The notes under the pieces are model-generated. The model searched no databases. It was given only the letters and a program-made list of their open reading frames with translations, and was not told the DNA's origin. A stretch of 59,722 nt of DNA from Arthrobacter rhizophilus (lineage in GTDB: Bacteria > Actinomycetota > Actinomycetes > Actinomycetales > Micrococcaceae). The first letter of the stretch is position 1. Every line of letters starts with the position of its first letter. The position numbers were made by a program, and so were the translations under genes. Shown here in pieces: positions 8,029-16,309 of this stretch. The stretch lies in NCBI RefSeq assembly GCF_026241105.1, contig NZ_JAPFFT010000025.1, positions 1-59,722 on the forward strand, in the 5' to 3' direction.

Positions 8029-9087
8029 ATGCCTACTGAAACTTCCCTCAAGGCCGAAGAAGCCCTTATTCACGTGCTGTGGATCAACGCCGGACTCAGT
8101 TGCGACGGCGATTCGGTCGCCTTGACGGCGGCCACGCAACCAAGCGTCGAGGAGATCGCGCTCGGCGCCCTGCCCGGCCTGCCACGCATTGCCATGCATT
8201 GGCCCTTGATCGACTTCGAATGTGGCCCCCAGGAGGGAGCCGACGACTTCCTGGAGTGGTTCCGGAAAGCTGACCGCGGTGAGCTGGAGCCGTTTGTCCT
8301 GGTGGTTGAGGGGTCCATCCCCAATGAAAAACTGCACGACGACGGCGGCTACTGGTGCGGGTTCGGAAACGACGTCAATACTGGCCAGCCGATCACTACA
8401 AGCGAGTGGTTGGACCGCCTCGCGCCGAAGGCCACCGCGATCATCGCCGCAGGAACATGCGCAACGTACGGCGGCATCCATGCCATGGCGGGAAACCCAA
8501 CGGGCGCCATGGGGGTCCCTGACTACCTGGGCTACGACTGGAAGTCCAAGGCCGGAATCCCGATCGTTTGCGTCCCGGGTTGCCCCATCCAACCGGACAA
8601 CCTTTCCGAGACCATCACCTACTTGCTGTACCAGGCCACTGGACAAGCTCCCATGATTCCTCTGGATGACGCACTGCGGCCAACCTGGTTGTTCGGCAGG
8701 ACAGTCCACGAAGGCTGCGACCGGGCCGGCTACTACGAACAGGGCGACTTCGCCACCGAGTACGGCTCCCCCAAGTGCATCGTCAAGCTGGGGTGCTGGG
8801 GTCCCGTGGTGAAGTGCAACGTGCCCAAGCGTGGCTGGATGAACGGCATCGGCGGCTGCCCGAACGTCGGTGGCATCTGCATCGGCTGCACCATGCCGGG
8901 CTTCCCGGACAAGTTCATGCCGTTCATGGACGAGCCTCCCGGCGGCAAGCTCTCCACCAACTCGATCAAGCCCTACGGATCCGCTATCCGCGCCCTTCGG
9001 CATATCACCACCCACACCCTGGACCAGGAGCCGAAGTGGCGCCGGCCCGGACGCGAGCTCCTCACTGGCGCGAAGCGCACTTGGTAA
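8029..9087 (+). CDS. hhyS: Group 1h [NiFe]-hydrogenase small subunit
   Basis: Encodes 352 residues. It carries the iron-sulfur clusters that take electrons from the large subunit. The proximal-cluster motif reads GLSCDGDS: Cys25 is present but the position of the second Cys is Asp28. A 3Cys-1Asp proximal cluster is established for the actinobacterial-type hydrogenase of Ralstonia, so this places the enzyme in group 1h (high-affinity, oxygen-insensitive, atmospheric H2 oxidation). Later motifs are GTCATYGGIHA, PGCPIQPDN, HEGCDR, GCWGPVVKCNVPKRGW and GGICIGCTMPGFPD. There is no Tat leader and no C-terminal anchor helix, so it is cytoplasmic by sequence. Confidence 0.96.
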   Translation: MPTETSLKAEEALIHVLWINAGLSCDGDSVALTAATQPSVEEIALGALPGLPRIAMHWPLIDFECGPQEGADDFLEWFRKADRGELEPFVLVVEGSIPNEKLHDDGGYWCGFGNDVNTGQPITTSEWLDRLAPKATAIIAAGTCATYGGIHAMAGNPTGAMGVPDYLGYDWKSKAGIPIVCVPGCPIQPDNLSETITYLLYQATGQAPMIPLDDALRPTWLFGRTVHEGCDRAGYYEQGDFATEYGSPKCIVKLGCWGPVVKCNVPKRGWMNGIGGCPNVGGICIGCTMPGFPDKFMPFMDEPPGGKLSTNSIKPYGSAIRALRHITTHTLDQEPKWRRPGRELLTGAKRTW

Positions 9088-9117
9088 CCACCTCCTCTTC
9101 CAGACAGGCGAAGCACA

Positions 9118-10911
9118 ATGACCTCCACTATTCCAATGAATTCCGGGAGCGAAACGGGCAACAACAACCTGGTGGAGATGAACTGGGACCCGATTACCAG
9201 GATCGTCGGCAGCCTCGGCATCTACACCAAAATCGATTTCGCGAACAACCAGGTTGTGGAATGCAAGAGCACCTCCTCAATCTTCCGGGGCTACTCCATC
9301 TTCATGAAGGGTAAGGACCCGCGGGACGCCCACTTCATCACCAGCCGAATCTGCGGGATCTGCGGCGATAACCACGCAACCTGTTCCTGTTACGCACAAA
9401 ACATGGCCTATGGCGTGAAACCACCGAACCTAGGTGAGTGGATAGTGAACCTCGGCGAGGCCGCCGAGTACATGTTCGACCACAACATCTTCCAAGAGAA
9501 CCTTGTCGGCGTGGACTACTGCGAAAAGATGGTGTCCGAAACCAACCCCGGCGTCCTGGTCAAGGCTGAGAACACCCGCGCGCCGCACGAAGCTGAGCAC
9601 GGCTACCGCACCATCGCGGACATCATGCGGTCCCTCAACCCGTTCACCGGAGAGTTCTACCGCGAGGCACTGCAGGTCAGCCGCGCCACCCGCGAGATGT
9701 TCTGCCTCATGGAAGGCCGCCACGTCCACCCTTCAACGCTCTACCCGGGCGGCGTGGGAACGGTTGCCACCATCCAGCTGATGACGGACTACATCACGCG
9801 GCTCATGCGGTACGTGGAGTTCATGAAAAAGGTCGTCCCCATGCATGACGATCTGTTCGATTTCTTCTACGAAGCACTCCCCGGTTACGAACAAGTTGGC
9901 CTGCGCCGCACCCTCCTTGGCTGCTGGGGCTCACTCCAGGACCCGGACTACTGCAATTTCGAGTACAAGGACATGACCCAGTGGGGCCGGAAGATGTTCG
10001 TCACCCCCGGAGTCGTCGTTGATGGCAAGTTGGTCACCACAGACCTGGTGCGCATCAACCTTGGCATCCGGATCATGCTCGGTTCCTCGTATTACGAGGA
10101 CTGGGAAGACCAGGAAATGTTCGTCACGCATGATCCCTTGGGCAACCCGGTGGACCGCCGGCACCCGTGGAACCAGCACACCAACCCAAGGCCGCAAAAG
10201 CGGGATCTCTCGGAGAAGTACAGCTGGGTCATGTCTCCGCGGTGGTTCGACGGCCAGGACAACCTGGCGCTCGACACGGGCGGCGGACCGCTCGCCCGCC
10301 TCTGGGCAACCGCACTGGCCGGACTGGTTGATATCGGCTACATCAAATCCACCGGAAAGAGCGTGCAAATCAACCTGCCGAAGACGGCCTTGAAGGGCCC
10401 CGTATCCTTCGAGTGGAACATCCCGCAGTGGAGCAACACGATCGAGCGCAACCGCGCCCGCACCTATTTCCAGGCCTATGCCGCCGCGGCCGCCCTGCAC
10501 TTCGCAGAAAAGGCGTTGGAGGAGATCCGCGCAGGCCGGACCAAGACCTGGGAAACCTTTACGGTCCCGGACGAAGCCATCAGCTGCGGCTTCACCGAGG
10601 CGGTGCGGGGTGTCCTGTCCCACCACATGGTGATCCGCGACGGCAAGATCGCCAACTACCACCCGTATCCCCCGACTCCCTGGAACGCCAGCCCCACGGA
10701 CTCCTCCGGAACCGCCGGACCTTACGAGGACGCCGTGCAAGGGCAACCGATCTTCGAGGAGAACGATCGGGAGCACTTCAAAGGCATCGACATCATGCGC
10801 ACGGTTCGCAGCTTCGATCCCTGCCTTCCTTGCGGCGTCCACATGTATTTGGGCAACGGCCAGACCCTGGACAAGCTGCACTCCCCCACCCAGACCCTGA
10901 CCGGAGAGTAA
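9118..10911 (+). CDS. hhyL: Group 1h [NiFe]-hydrogenase large subunit
   Basis: Encodes 597 residues and holds the NiFe(CN)2CO centre that splits H2. The first Ni-binding motif is RICGICGDNH (77-86; Cys79, Cys82). The second is DPCLPCGVH (567-575; Cys569, Cys572). The 22 residues after His575 form the C-terminal extension removed by a maturation protease, which is encoded in the same operon. Length and the MNWDPITRIVGSLGIYTKID opening match group 1h enzymes. It lies 30 bp after hhyS and 7 bp before the NifU/Rieske-like gene. Confidence 0.97.
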   Translation: MTSTIPMNSGSETGNNNLVEMNWDPITRIVGSLGIYTKIDFANNQVVECKSTSSIFRGYSIFMKGKDPRDAHFITSRICGICGDNHATCSCYAQNMAYGVKPPNLGEWIVNLGEAAEYMFDHNIFQENLVGVDYCEKMVSETNPGVLVKAENTRAPHEAEHGYRTIADIMRSLNPFTGEFYREALQVSRATREMFCLMEGRHVHPSTLYPGGVGTVATIQLMTDYITRLMRYVEFMKKVVPMHDDLFDFFYEALPGYEQVGLRRTLLGCWGSLQDPDYCNFEYKDMTQWGRKMFVTPGVVVDGKLVTTDLVRINLGIRIMLGSSYYEDWEDQEMFVTHDPLGNPVDRRHPWNQHTNPRPQKRDLSEKYSWVMSPRWFDGQDNLALDTGGGPLARLWATALAGLVDIGYIKSTGKSVQINLPKTALKGPVSFEWNIPQWSNTIERNRARTYFQAYAAAAALHFAEKALEEIRAGRTKTWETFTVPDEAISCGFTEAVRGVLSHHMVIRDGKIANYHPYPPTPWNASPTDSSGTAGPYEDAVQGQPIFEENDREHFKGIDIMRTVRSFDPCLPCGVHMYLGNGQTLDKLHSPTQTLTGE

Positions 10912-10918
10912 GAACGCC

Positions 10919-11863
10919 ATGCACGGCGGGGACCGGGCGCAGCAGGCGGGCGACAGAATCAGTACCCTCCTCGATGCCCTCGGCGCCGGCGGAGCTGTTG
11001 CCCGCGGACGCGCCGAGGACCTCGTGCGGGAGGTGACTGACCTCTACGGCGCCGGACTCGAGCGGATCCTGGAAATCCTCGATGACCAGGGAAAGCTCGA
11101 CGACGACACCCTGGGCGTGCTGGCCGCGGACGAGCTCGTGTCCGGCCTCCTGATCATTCACGGGCTGCATCCGCAGAATCTGGAACAACGGGTGGCCGCC
11201 GCGCTCGACAGCGTCAGGCCGTACCTCGGTTCGCATGGCGGCGACGTGGAGTTGTTGGACATCAGCGCCGCAGGCGTCGTGCGGCTGAAGCTGCTCGGCA
11301 CTTGCCAAGGCTGCCCGTCGTCGTCGGTCACGCTCAAGTACGCCGTCGAGGAGGCGATCGAAACCGCAGCCCCTGAAGTGACTTCGATCGAAGTCGTCGA
11401 AGAGGAAAAGCACGCCGCTACGCCGGCGCTTATCCCGGTGGAGGCGCTTATGGTGCGGGTCGCCGATCACGGGCCTGCCGCCGTCGGGCACGGGTCCCGC
11501 GGGCTTTCCGGATCGTGGGAGCCGGTGCCCGAGATCGCGGGCCTTGAACCTGGCGAGGTTGCGGGCTTCCTGATAGGCGATTACGCGGTGCTGGCCTGCC
11601 GGACCGGCCAAGATGTGTACGCCTACCGGGACTATTGCCCGCGCTGCATGGGCCCCATGAAAGGGGCGGCCCTCCAGCGGGCCCTCGCGGCACCCACCGG
11701 CGGAGGCCTGCTGCGTTGTCCCACCTGCCGCGGCCACTACGACGTTCGTCGGGCCGGCGCCTGCCTTGAAGACAAGGCCCTGCACCTGGATCCCCTGCCG
11801 CTGTTGGTCCGCGACGGAGTGATGTCAGTGGCCGTCCCGGCGACTTCCGGGCAGGGAGGCTGA
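10919..11863 (+). CDS. NifU-domain and Rieske-like iron-sulfur protein (HhyE-like)
   Basis: Encodes 314 residues. Residues 90-160 are a NifU C-terminal domain with CQGC (Cys129, Cys132) in GTCQGCPSS. Residues 200-307 resemble a Rieske domain, but the clusters of ligands are CPRC (240-243) and CPTCRGH (267-273), so four Cys stand where a classical Rieske has two Cys and two His. In Mycobacterium smegmatis the hydrogenase-linked iron-sulfur protein HhyE is needed for group 1h activity; this gene sits in the matching place and is a likely counterpart. Role as the electron relay from HhyS is inference. Confidence 0.85.
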   Translation: MHGGDRAQQAGDRISTLLDALGAGGAVARGRAEDLVREVTDLYGAGLERILEILDDQGKLDDDTLGVLAADELVSGLLIIHGLHPQNLEQRVAAALDSVRPYLGSHGGDVELLDISAAGVVRLKLLGTCQGCPSSSVTLKYAVEEAIETAAPEVTSIEVVEEEKHAATPALIPVEALMVRVADHGPAAVGHGSRGLSGSWEPVPEIAGLEPGEVAGFLIGDYAVLACRTGQDVYAYRDYCPRCMGPMKGAALQRALAAPTGGGLLRCPTCRGHYDVRRAGACLEDKALHLDPLPLLVRDGVMSVAVPATSGQGG

Positions 11864-11864
11864 C

Positions 11865-12563
11865 GTGGCAGGCACGAACGCGAATGGCTTGCCGGTCGCC
11901 CTGCTGCGGAGGATCGCCTCCGTCAGGCCAGCTCCTATTGCCGGCGAGCGCTGCGAGATGTGCGGCGAACCCATCCCCGAAGAGCATCAACATGTGGTGG
12001 ACATTGAGAGCCATGCCATGATGTGCACCTGCCGGCCCTGCTATCTCCTGTTCACCGACAGCACCGCCCACTTGCGTTACCGCTCCGTTCCGGACAGGTA
12101 CCTCTCCTTCCCGGACTTCGAGTTGGGTCCGGGCCAATGGGATGAGTTGGAGATTCCTGTGGGATTGGCGTTCTTCTTCCGGAGTTCCACGCTTGACCGG
12201 ACGGTCGCCTTCTATCCAGGTCCCGCTGGCGCTACGGAATCCGAGCTTCCCCTCGACGCTTGGGACGCGGTGCTGGCCCGCAATCCCGCGCTTTCCGCGG
12301 CTGCTCCGGACACCGAGGCCCTCCTGATCCGCGGCCCCGGCCCCGATCGACCGGAGGCCGACTGCCATTTGGTCCCCGTGGACGCCTGCTACGAACTGGT
12401 CGGGCACCTGCGGCGCGTCTGGCGAGGGTTCGACGGCGGACAGGAGGCCCGCGAGCAACTCGCCGAATTCTTCGAGCGGATCGGCAGGCGAAGCAAGCCC
12501 CTTCGCGAGGGCAACCGGGGGCACGAAAGCAGCCGCATGTCCGTCCCGGGAGGCCCGCAATGA
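11865..12563 (+). CDS. Uncharacterised hydrogenase-operon protein (DUF5947-like)
   Basis: Encodes 232 residues from a GTG one base after the preceding stop. The N-terminus holds CEMCGEPI and, after the HVVDIESH strand, CTCRPCYLLF, giving paired cysteines that could bind zinc or an iron-sulfur cluster. I believe this matches DUF5947, which is typically found beside actinobacterial group 1h hydrogenases; that naming is from memory. The C-terminal half has no recognised motif. Tight packing with the hydrogenase genes points to maturation, cluster handling or electron transfer, but no function is shown. Confidence 0.75.
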   Translation: MAGTNANGLPVALLRRIASVRPAPIAGERCEMCGEPIPEEHQHVVDIESHAMMCTCRPCYLLFTDSTAHLRYRSVPDRYLSFPDFELGPGQWDELEIPVGLAFFFRSSTLDRTVAFYPGPAGATESELPLDAWDAVLARNPALSAAAPDTEALLIRGPGPDRPEADCHLVPVDACYELVGHLRRVWRGFDGGQEAREQLAEFFERIGRRSKPLREGNRGHESSRMSVPGGPQ

Positions 12564-13213
12564 CGGGTCTCAATTTCACAGTGCTTGACCTTCAGCCCGA
12601 GCCCTACGCCGCCGCCCCGCAATTGACGGCCCGGTTGCGGGTGACCGAGTCCACGGGGGCCGTAGTGCATGCCATCGCGCTGCGCTGCCAGGTGCGCATC
12701 CTCCCCCAGCGCCGCGGCTACGCGCCGGAAGAGGAACCTGGCCTGCTTGACCTGTTCGGCGAGCGCGGCCGGTGGCCCACCACCCTGAAGTCTTTCCTCT
12801 GGCTTCAGTGCAGCACCCTTGTGCAGGGATTCACCGGTGCCGCCGACGTCGACCTCGCGCTGCCATGCACCTTTGACTTCGATGTGGCGGCCTCAAAGTA
12901 CCTCCACGCACTACGCGACGGCGAGATCCCGCTCGAGTTTCTGTTCTCGGGCACCGTGTTCACCAAAGGCCTGACGGGATTCGGAGTGGAGCAGGTGCCG
13001 TGGGACCTTGAGGCGTCTTATCGTTTACCGGTCGCTGCGTGGCACCAGTTGATGGACCTGTATTTCCCTAACACGGGGTGGATCCGCCTGGACCGGGAGG
13101 TGCTGGCGGCCCTGTCGCAGTACAAATCGGCGCGGGGCTTGACCTCGTGGGACGCGACGGTGGAAGCGTTGCTTTCCGGCAACGCTGCGGTGGCGGGAGA
13201 GCCCCTGCCATGA
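12560..13213 (+). CDS. Uncharacterised hydrogenase-operon protein (DUF6084-like)
   Basis: Encodes 217 residues. The ATG at 12560 overlaps the preceding TGA (ATGA), implying translational coupling. The sequence is mostly beta with aromatic blocks such as LKSFLWLQCSTLVQGFTGA and VEQVPWDLEASYRLPV. No metal motif or membrane segment is visible. I recall this family as DUF6084, found with group 1h hydrogenases. It may be a structural or assembly partner; this is inferred from location only. Confidence 0.75.
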   Translation: MTGLNFTVLDLQPEPYAAAPQLTARLRVTESTGAVVHAIALRCQVRILPQRRGYAPEEEPGLLDLFGERGRWPTTLKSFLWLQCSTLVQGFTGAADVDLALPCTFDFDVAASKYLHALRDGEIPLEFLFSGTVFTKGLTGFGVEQVPWDLEASYRLPVAAWHQLMDLYFPNTGWIRLDREVLAALSQYKSARGLTSWDATVEALLSGNAAVAGEPLP

Positions 13214-14712
13214 ATATGAGCTTGAGCCTTGCGCGCGCCGTCGCGGACGCCGTCCTCTACGAGGGCTACCTTTTGTACCCCTACCGCGCATCCTCGCAGA
13301 AGAACCAGTCGCGCTGGCAGTTCGGGATCCTGGGGCCGCCGGGGGCCGCTTTGGCCGGGGCGGGCGAAGAGCCGGACATGTTCGCCGACTGCCTCCTCAG
13401 CCCGGGCCCGCACGCCGAATTGGAGGTCCACCTCCGCTTCCTACAGCTCCAGACCCGCACGGCGGAAAAAGCGGACGACGGCGGAGGGTTCAGTCCCGTG
13501 GACGAGCTCACCATCGGGGCCAAGCGTTGGCTGAGTTGGGATGAGGCGATTGAGCAGGAAGTCACTCTTGGGCCGTTTTCCGTGGCTGGGCTGATCGGCG
13601 AGGATGGGCCCTTGGCTCTACCCATCGAGATAGCAGCGGGCATCGACGTCGAGGACCTGGACGCTTCCGGCTTGGACGGCGTGGTGCCGCTGCCCGGCCG
13701 CCTGGTGCGCCGCCGTCGTGCGCTCCAGGGGGAAGTGCGGCTGGAGGCCTCCGACGCAGGAAGGGGGCTTGTGCGTTTGCGGGTGGCCGCGTCGAACACC
13801 GCTGCGCTGCCGGAGCCGATAGGCAAACAAGATGCCATCGCCGTCTCGTTCATCGGAACCCACCTGCTGTTGAGCGCTCATGATGCCGATTTCGTTTCGC
13901 TGCTTGAGCCACCGGAAGGGGCCCTTCAGGCTGCGCAATCGTGTGCCCAGCACCGTTGCTGGCCCGTGCTTGCGGGTCCGGAAGGCCAACGTGATGTACT
14001 GCTGGTCTCACCGATCATCCTGTACGACCACCCCGCAGTGGCCCCGGAAAGTTCGGTGGCCTTGTACGACTCCACGGAGATCGACGAAATCCTCACACTG
14101 CGCGTGTTGACGCTCACCGAAGAGGAGAAGGCCGAAGCCCGCGCCACGGACCCGCGCGCGGCGGCGATCATCGACCGTTGCGAAGCGATGTCCCCGGAAG
14201 AGTTGCAGCAGCTCCATGGAATCCTGCGCAATCCCCATTCCCTGGCCGAACCGTCGCTCGCGGAACCGTCCTTTGACGAGCCTCTCTTTGATTGGCCGGC
14301 GGTCCAGACTCCGGAGGGCGCCCTTACCCCGGATCCCGCCGAGGACCTCCCGTGGTGGGAGCCCGAGGCGGAGGCAAGAGTCCAGCCGGAAGCGGACGCC
14401 GTCGTGATCAATGGTGTTCCGGTGGCGCGCGGCAGCCGGGTGAGGGTCACTCCCCGAAGGCGGGCCGACGCGCAAGACCTGTTCTTCGCCGGCCAAACCG
14501 GCAGGGTCACCAGCGTGCATTTCGACGTCGACGGCAGCACCCACGTTGGTTTGGTGCTTGAGCAGGACCCTGCAGCGGATCTCCATGAAGGCTACGGCAG
14601 GTCCTTCTACTACGCGCCCGATGAGCTTGAACCGCTGGAGGCGCTGGAACCGCTTGGTCCGCTGCCGCCCGGCGGCGACCCCGAAACGCAGGAGGGAAAG
14701 GAAGGCCCGTGA
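13210..14712 (+). CDS. Uncharacterised 500-residue hydrogenase-operon protein
   Basis: The ATG at 13210 overlaps the preceding stop (ATGA), giving 500 residues. It opens LARAVADAVLYEGYLLYPYRASS, then a beta-rich part, then a helical segment with LTLTEEEKAEARATDPRAA and RCEAMSPEELQQLHGILRN. An acidic, repeat-like linker (SLAEPSLAEPSFDEPLF, about 345-410) leads to a C-terminal domain with VARGSRVRVTPRRRADAQD and GQTGRVTSVHFDVDGSTHVG, which looks like an SH3/KOW-type barrel. I do not recognise a named family. Its place between the DUF6084-like gene and the protease gene argues for a hydrogenase-linked role. Confidence 0.75.
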   Translation: MNMSLSLARAVADAVLYEGYLLYPYRASSQKNQSRWQFGILGPPGAALAGAGEEPDMFADCLLSPGPHAELEVHLRFLQLQTRTAEKADDGGGFSPVDELTIGAKRWLSWDEAIEQEVTLGPFSVAGLIGEDGPLALPIEIAAGIDVEDLDASGLDGVVPLPGRLVRRRRALQGEVRLEASDAGRGLVRLRVAASNTAALPEPIGKQDAIAVSFIGTHLLLSAHDADFVSLLEPPEGALQAAQSCAQHRCWPVLAGPEGQRDVLLVSPIILYDHPAVAPESSVALYDSTEIDEILTLRVLTLTEEEKAEARATDPRAAAIIDRCEAMSPEELQQLHGILRNPHSLAEPSLAEPSFDEPLFDWPAVQTPEGALTPDPAEDLPWWEPEAEARVQPEADAVVINGVPVARGSRVRVTPRRRADAQDLFFAGQTGRVTSVHFDVDGSTHVGLVLEQDPAADLHEGYGRSFYYAPDELEPLEALEPLGPLPPGGDPETQEGKEGP

Positions 14713-14831
14713 TGAGGGTTATAGGAATTGCCGCCGTCTGGCTGCTGGCCGCTGTGGGTCTTGGGGCGGTCTATGTGGGACTTCGTTCGATCCCGGACAT
14801 CCAGCGTTACATGAAGGTGCGCCGGATGTGA
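14712..14831 (+). CDS. 39-residue single-pass membrane protein (DUF6893-like)
   Basis: A short gene starting with ATG overlapping the previous stop by one base (TGATG). Residues 3-24 (VIGIAAVWLLAAVGLGAVYV) are one hydrophobic helix; the tail LRSIPDIQRYMKVRRM is basic and amphipathic. This layout matches the small-protein family I recall as DUF6893. In this operon it is the only membrane-spanning product, so it could tether the otherwise soluble hydrogenase complex; that is inference. Its stop overlaps the GTG of the protease gene. Confidence 0.75.
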   Translation: MRVIGIAAVWLLAAVGLGAVYVGLRSIPDIQRYMKVRRM

Positions 14832-15403
14832 ACTCCGTGCCTTCTGGAGCGCCCGCCGTGTCTGCTCGGCAGGCGGCAGCCCGGGTCTTGGTGGCAGGCG
14901 TGGGCAATATTTTCCTGCGCGACGACGGGTTCGGGCCGGAGGTGGCACGGCGGCTTGCGTCCGAGTCCGATCTATTGACGGCCGATGTCCGCGTGGTGGA
15001 CTACGGCATCCGCGGTATGCATTTGGCCTACGACTTGCTCGATGGCGTGGAGGTCCTGGTCCTCGTGGACGCGGTGCCTTGTGAGCCTGAGCCGTCTTTG
15101 GAAAATGGGGAGCAGGCGCGTTGCGCGGCGGGAAGCATTCGCGTTATGCAAATCCGCTCTGAAGATCTTGACGGGCGCGCGGCTTTGGACCCTCACGGTA
15201 TGAACCCCGCAGCCGTGCTTGGGCGGCTTCGCATCCTCGGCGGCGAACTGCCCACAACCTACGTCGTGGGCTGCGTGCCCGCGGATGTGAGCGAGGGAAT
15301 CGGATTGTCGGACCCTGTGTCGGCCGCCGTGCCCGGGGCCGTTTCCGCGGTCGTATCCCTCCTCGCCCGCCACACACCCGTCAACCCATCCGTAACCGCT
15401 TAA
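14828..15403 (+). CDS. [NiFe]-hydrogenase maturation protease (HyaD/HycI type)
   Basis: Encodes 191 residues from a GTG that overlaps the preceding stop (GTGA). It should remove the 22-residue extension from HhyL after Ni insertion. The family motif VLVAGVGNIFLRDDGFGPEV is near residue 25, with acidic residues in the Ni-sensing position. VRVVDYGIRGMHLAYDLLDG and VLVLVDAVP give the second acidic and Asp-containing strands. DPHGMNPAAVLGRLRILGG carries the conserved His. A later ATG would remove the first strand, so GTG is preferred. Confidence 0.92.
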   Translation: MNSVPSGAPAVSARQAAARVLVAGVGNIFLRDDGFGPEVARRLASESDLLTADVRVVDYGIRGMHLAYDLLDGVEVLVLVDAVPCEPEPSLENGEQARCAAGSIRVMQIRSEDLDGRAALDPHGMNPAAVLGRLRILGGELPTTYVVGCVPADVSEGIGLSDPVSAAVPGAVSAVVSLLARHTPVNPSVTA

Positions 15404-15415
15404 GGGAGTACCGCC

Positions 15416-15691
15416 ATGTGCCTTGGAATACCTGGTCAGGTCATCGAGCTTGTTGAGGGCTACGGCAACCAGCTCGCCCTTGTGGACGTTGCAGGGGTCC
15501 AGCGGAAGATCAACATCGGGCTCCTGGACGACGGTCCGCTGGAGCCCGGTACCTGGGTTCTCATCCACATGGGATTTGCCCTGGAACGGGTGGATGCTGA
15601 AGGCGCGGAACTCGCCCTCAGCGGCCTGGAGTTGATGGGCCAGCCACGGGAGCCGCAAGCGGGAGCCAGCCAGGCCGCCGTCGAGGGCTGA
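15416..15691 (+). CDS. hypC: HypC/HybG-family hydrogenase chaperone
   Basis: Encodes 91 residues. It begins MCLGIPGQVIELVE; Cys2 is the residue that binds the Fe(CN)2CO unit with HypD and the large subunit. VDVAGVQRKINIGLLDDG and GTWVLIHMGFALERVD are the other family blocks. AAGGGAG precedes the ATG. It is the last gene of the operon. Its partner HypD is not in this window. Confidence 0.95.
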   Translation: MCLGIPGQVIELVEGYGNQLALVDVAGVQRKINIGLLDDGPLEPGTWVLIHMGFALERVDAEGAELALSGLELMGQPREPQAGASQAAVEG

Positions 15692-15697
15692 CCGCCG

Positions 15698-16309
15698 TCA
15701 TGGCTCGATGGACGGACCAGTTCCAAGCACCTCCTGCGTCACTTTCGCCAGTACTTGGGGTTCGGCAGCAACCTCAAGCTCACCCTTGGCCAGAGTCAGC
15801 CTCAGCACGCTCCAGCCCGGAAACAGATGGCGGTGGTGAGTGCGATCAGCTAGCTCTGGCTGTTGAGTGAGTTCCACGACGTCGAGCGTTTTGGGCCTGC
15901 CCAGCGGAACGTCGGTGCCGTCCATGGTCTCCTGGAAAACAATCTTTCCCGGACCGCAGCGGGCAATGCCACCTGCCCACAGGTCTCCCAACGATCCGGG
16001 TGCCGAACCCGGATAGCGTATATGCACGATGCTGATCCCTTGTTCGTCCAGTGCACTCTTCCTTTTCATTTGCGCGCGCATAAGGAGGAACCACACCGCA
16101 GCCCACCACCCGATATTAAATACGACCATGAAGAGTGCGCGAGGCCAGGGAACCCCCGTGGCCAAAGAGACAAGGAAGACCACCACGGCAGTGACGGCAA
16201 GGAACCAGGGTAAGAGAAGCTTCCTGTGGAGCCAGATCCAGTCCCTCGGGCTTGCGGAAGTCAAGGCCCTGACCTCGATTGACCCGTTCGGGCCCTCAGG
16301 AGCACCCAT
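15698..16309 (-). CDS. Hypothetical membrane protein, 203 residues
   Basis: Two hydrophobic helices (LLLPWFLAVTAVVVFLVSLA, about 32-51, and ALFMVVFNIGWWAAVWFLLM, about 58-77) are followed by a cytoplasmic domain of about 120 residues with RKSALDEQGISIVHIRYP and LRLTLAKGELEVAAEPQV. I do not recognise the family. It ends seven bases after hypC on the opposite strand. Its start lies inside the 3' end of the upstream gene (overlap 49 bases), so these two and the DUF6390-like gene form one leftward unit. Confidence 0.65.
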   Translation of the reverse strand: MGAPEGPNGSIEVRALTSASPRDWIWLHRKLLLPWFLAVTAVVVFLVSLATGVPWPRALFMVVFNIGWWAAVWFLLMRAQMKRKSALDEQGISIVHIRYPGSAPGSLGDLWAGGIARCGPGKIVFQETMDGTDVPLGRPKTLDVVELTQQPELADRTHHRHLFPGWSVLRLTLAKGELEVAAEPQVLAKVTQEVLGTGPSIEP

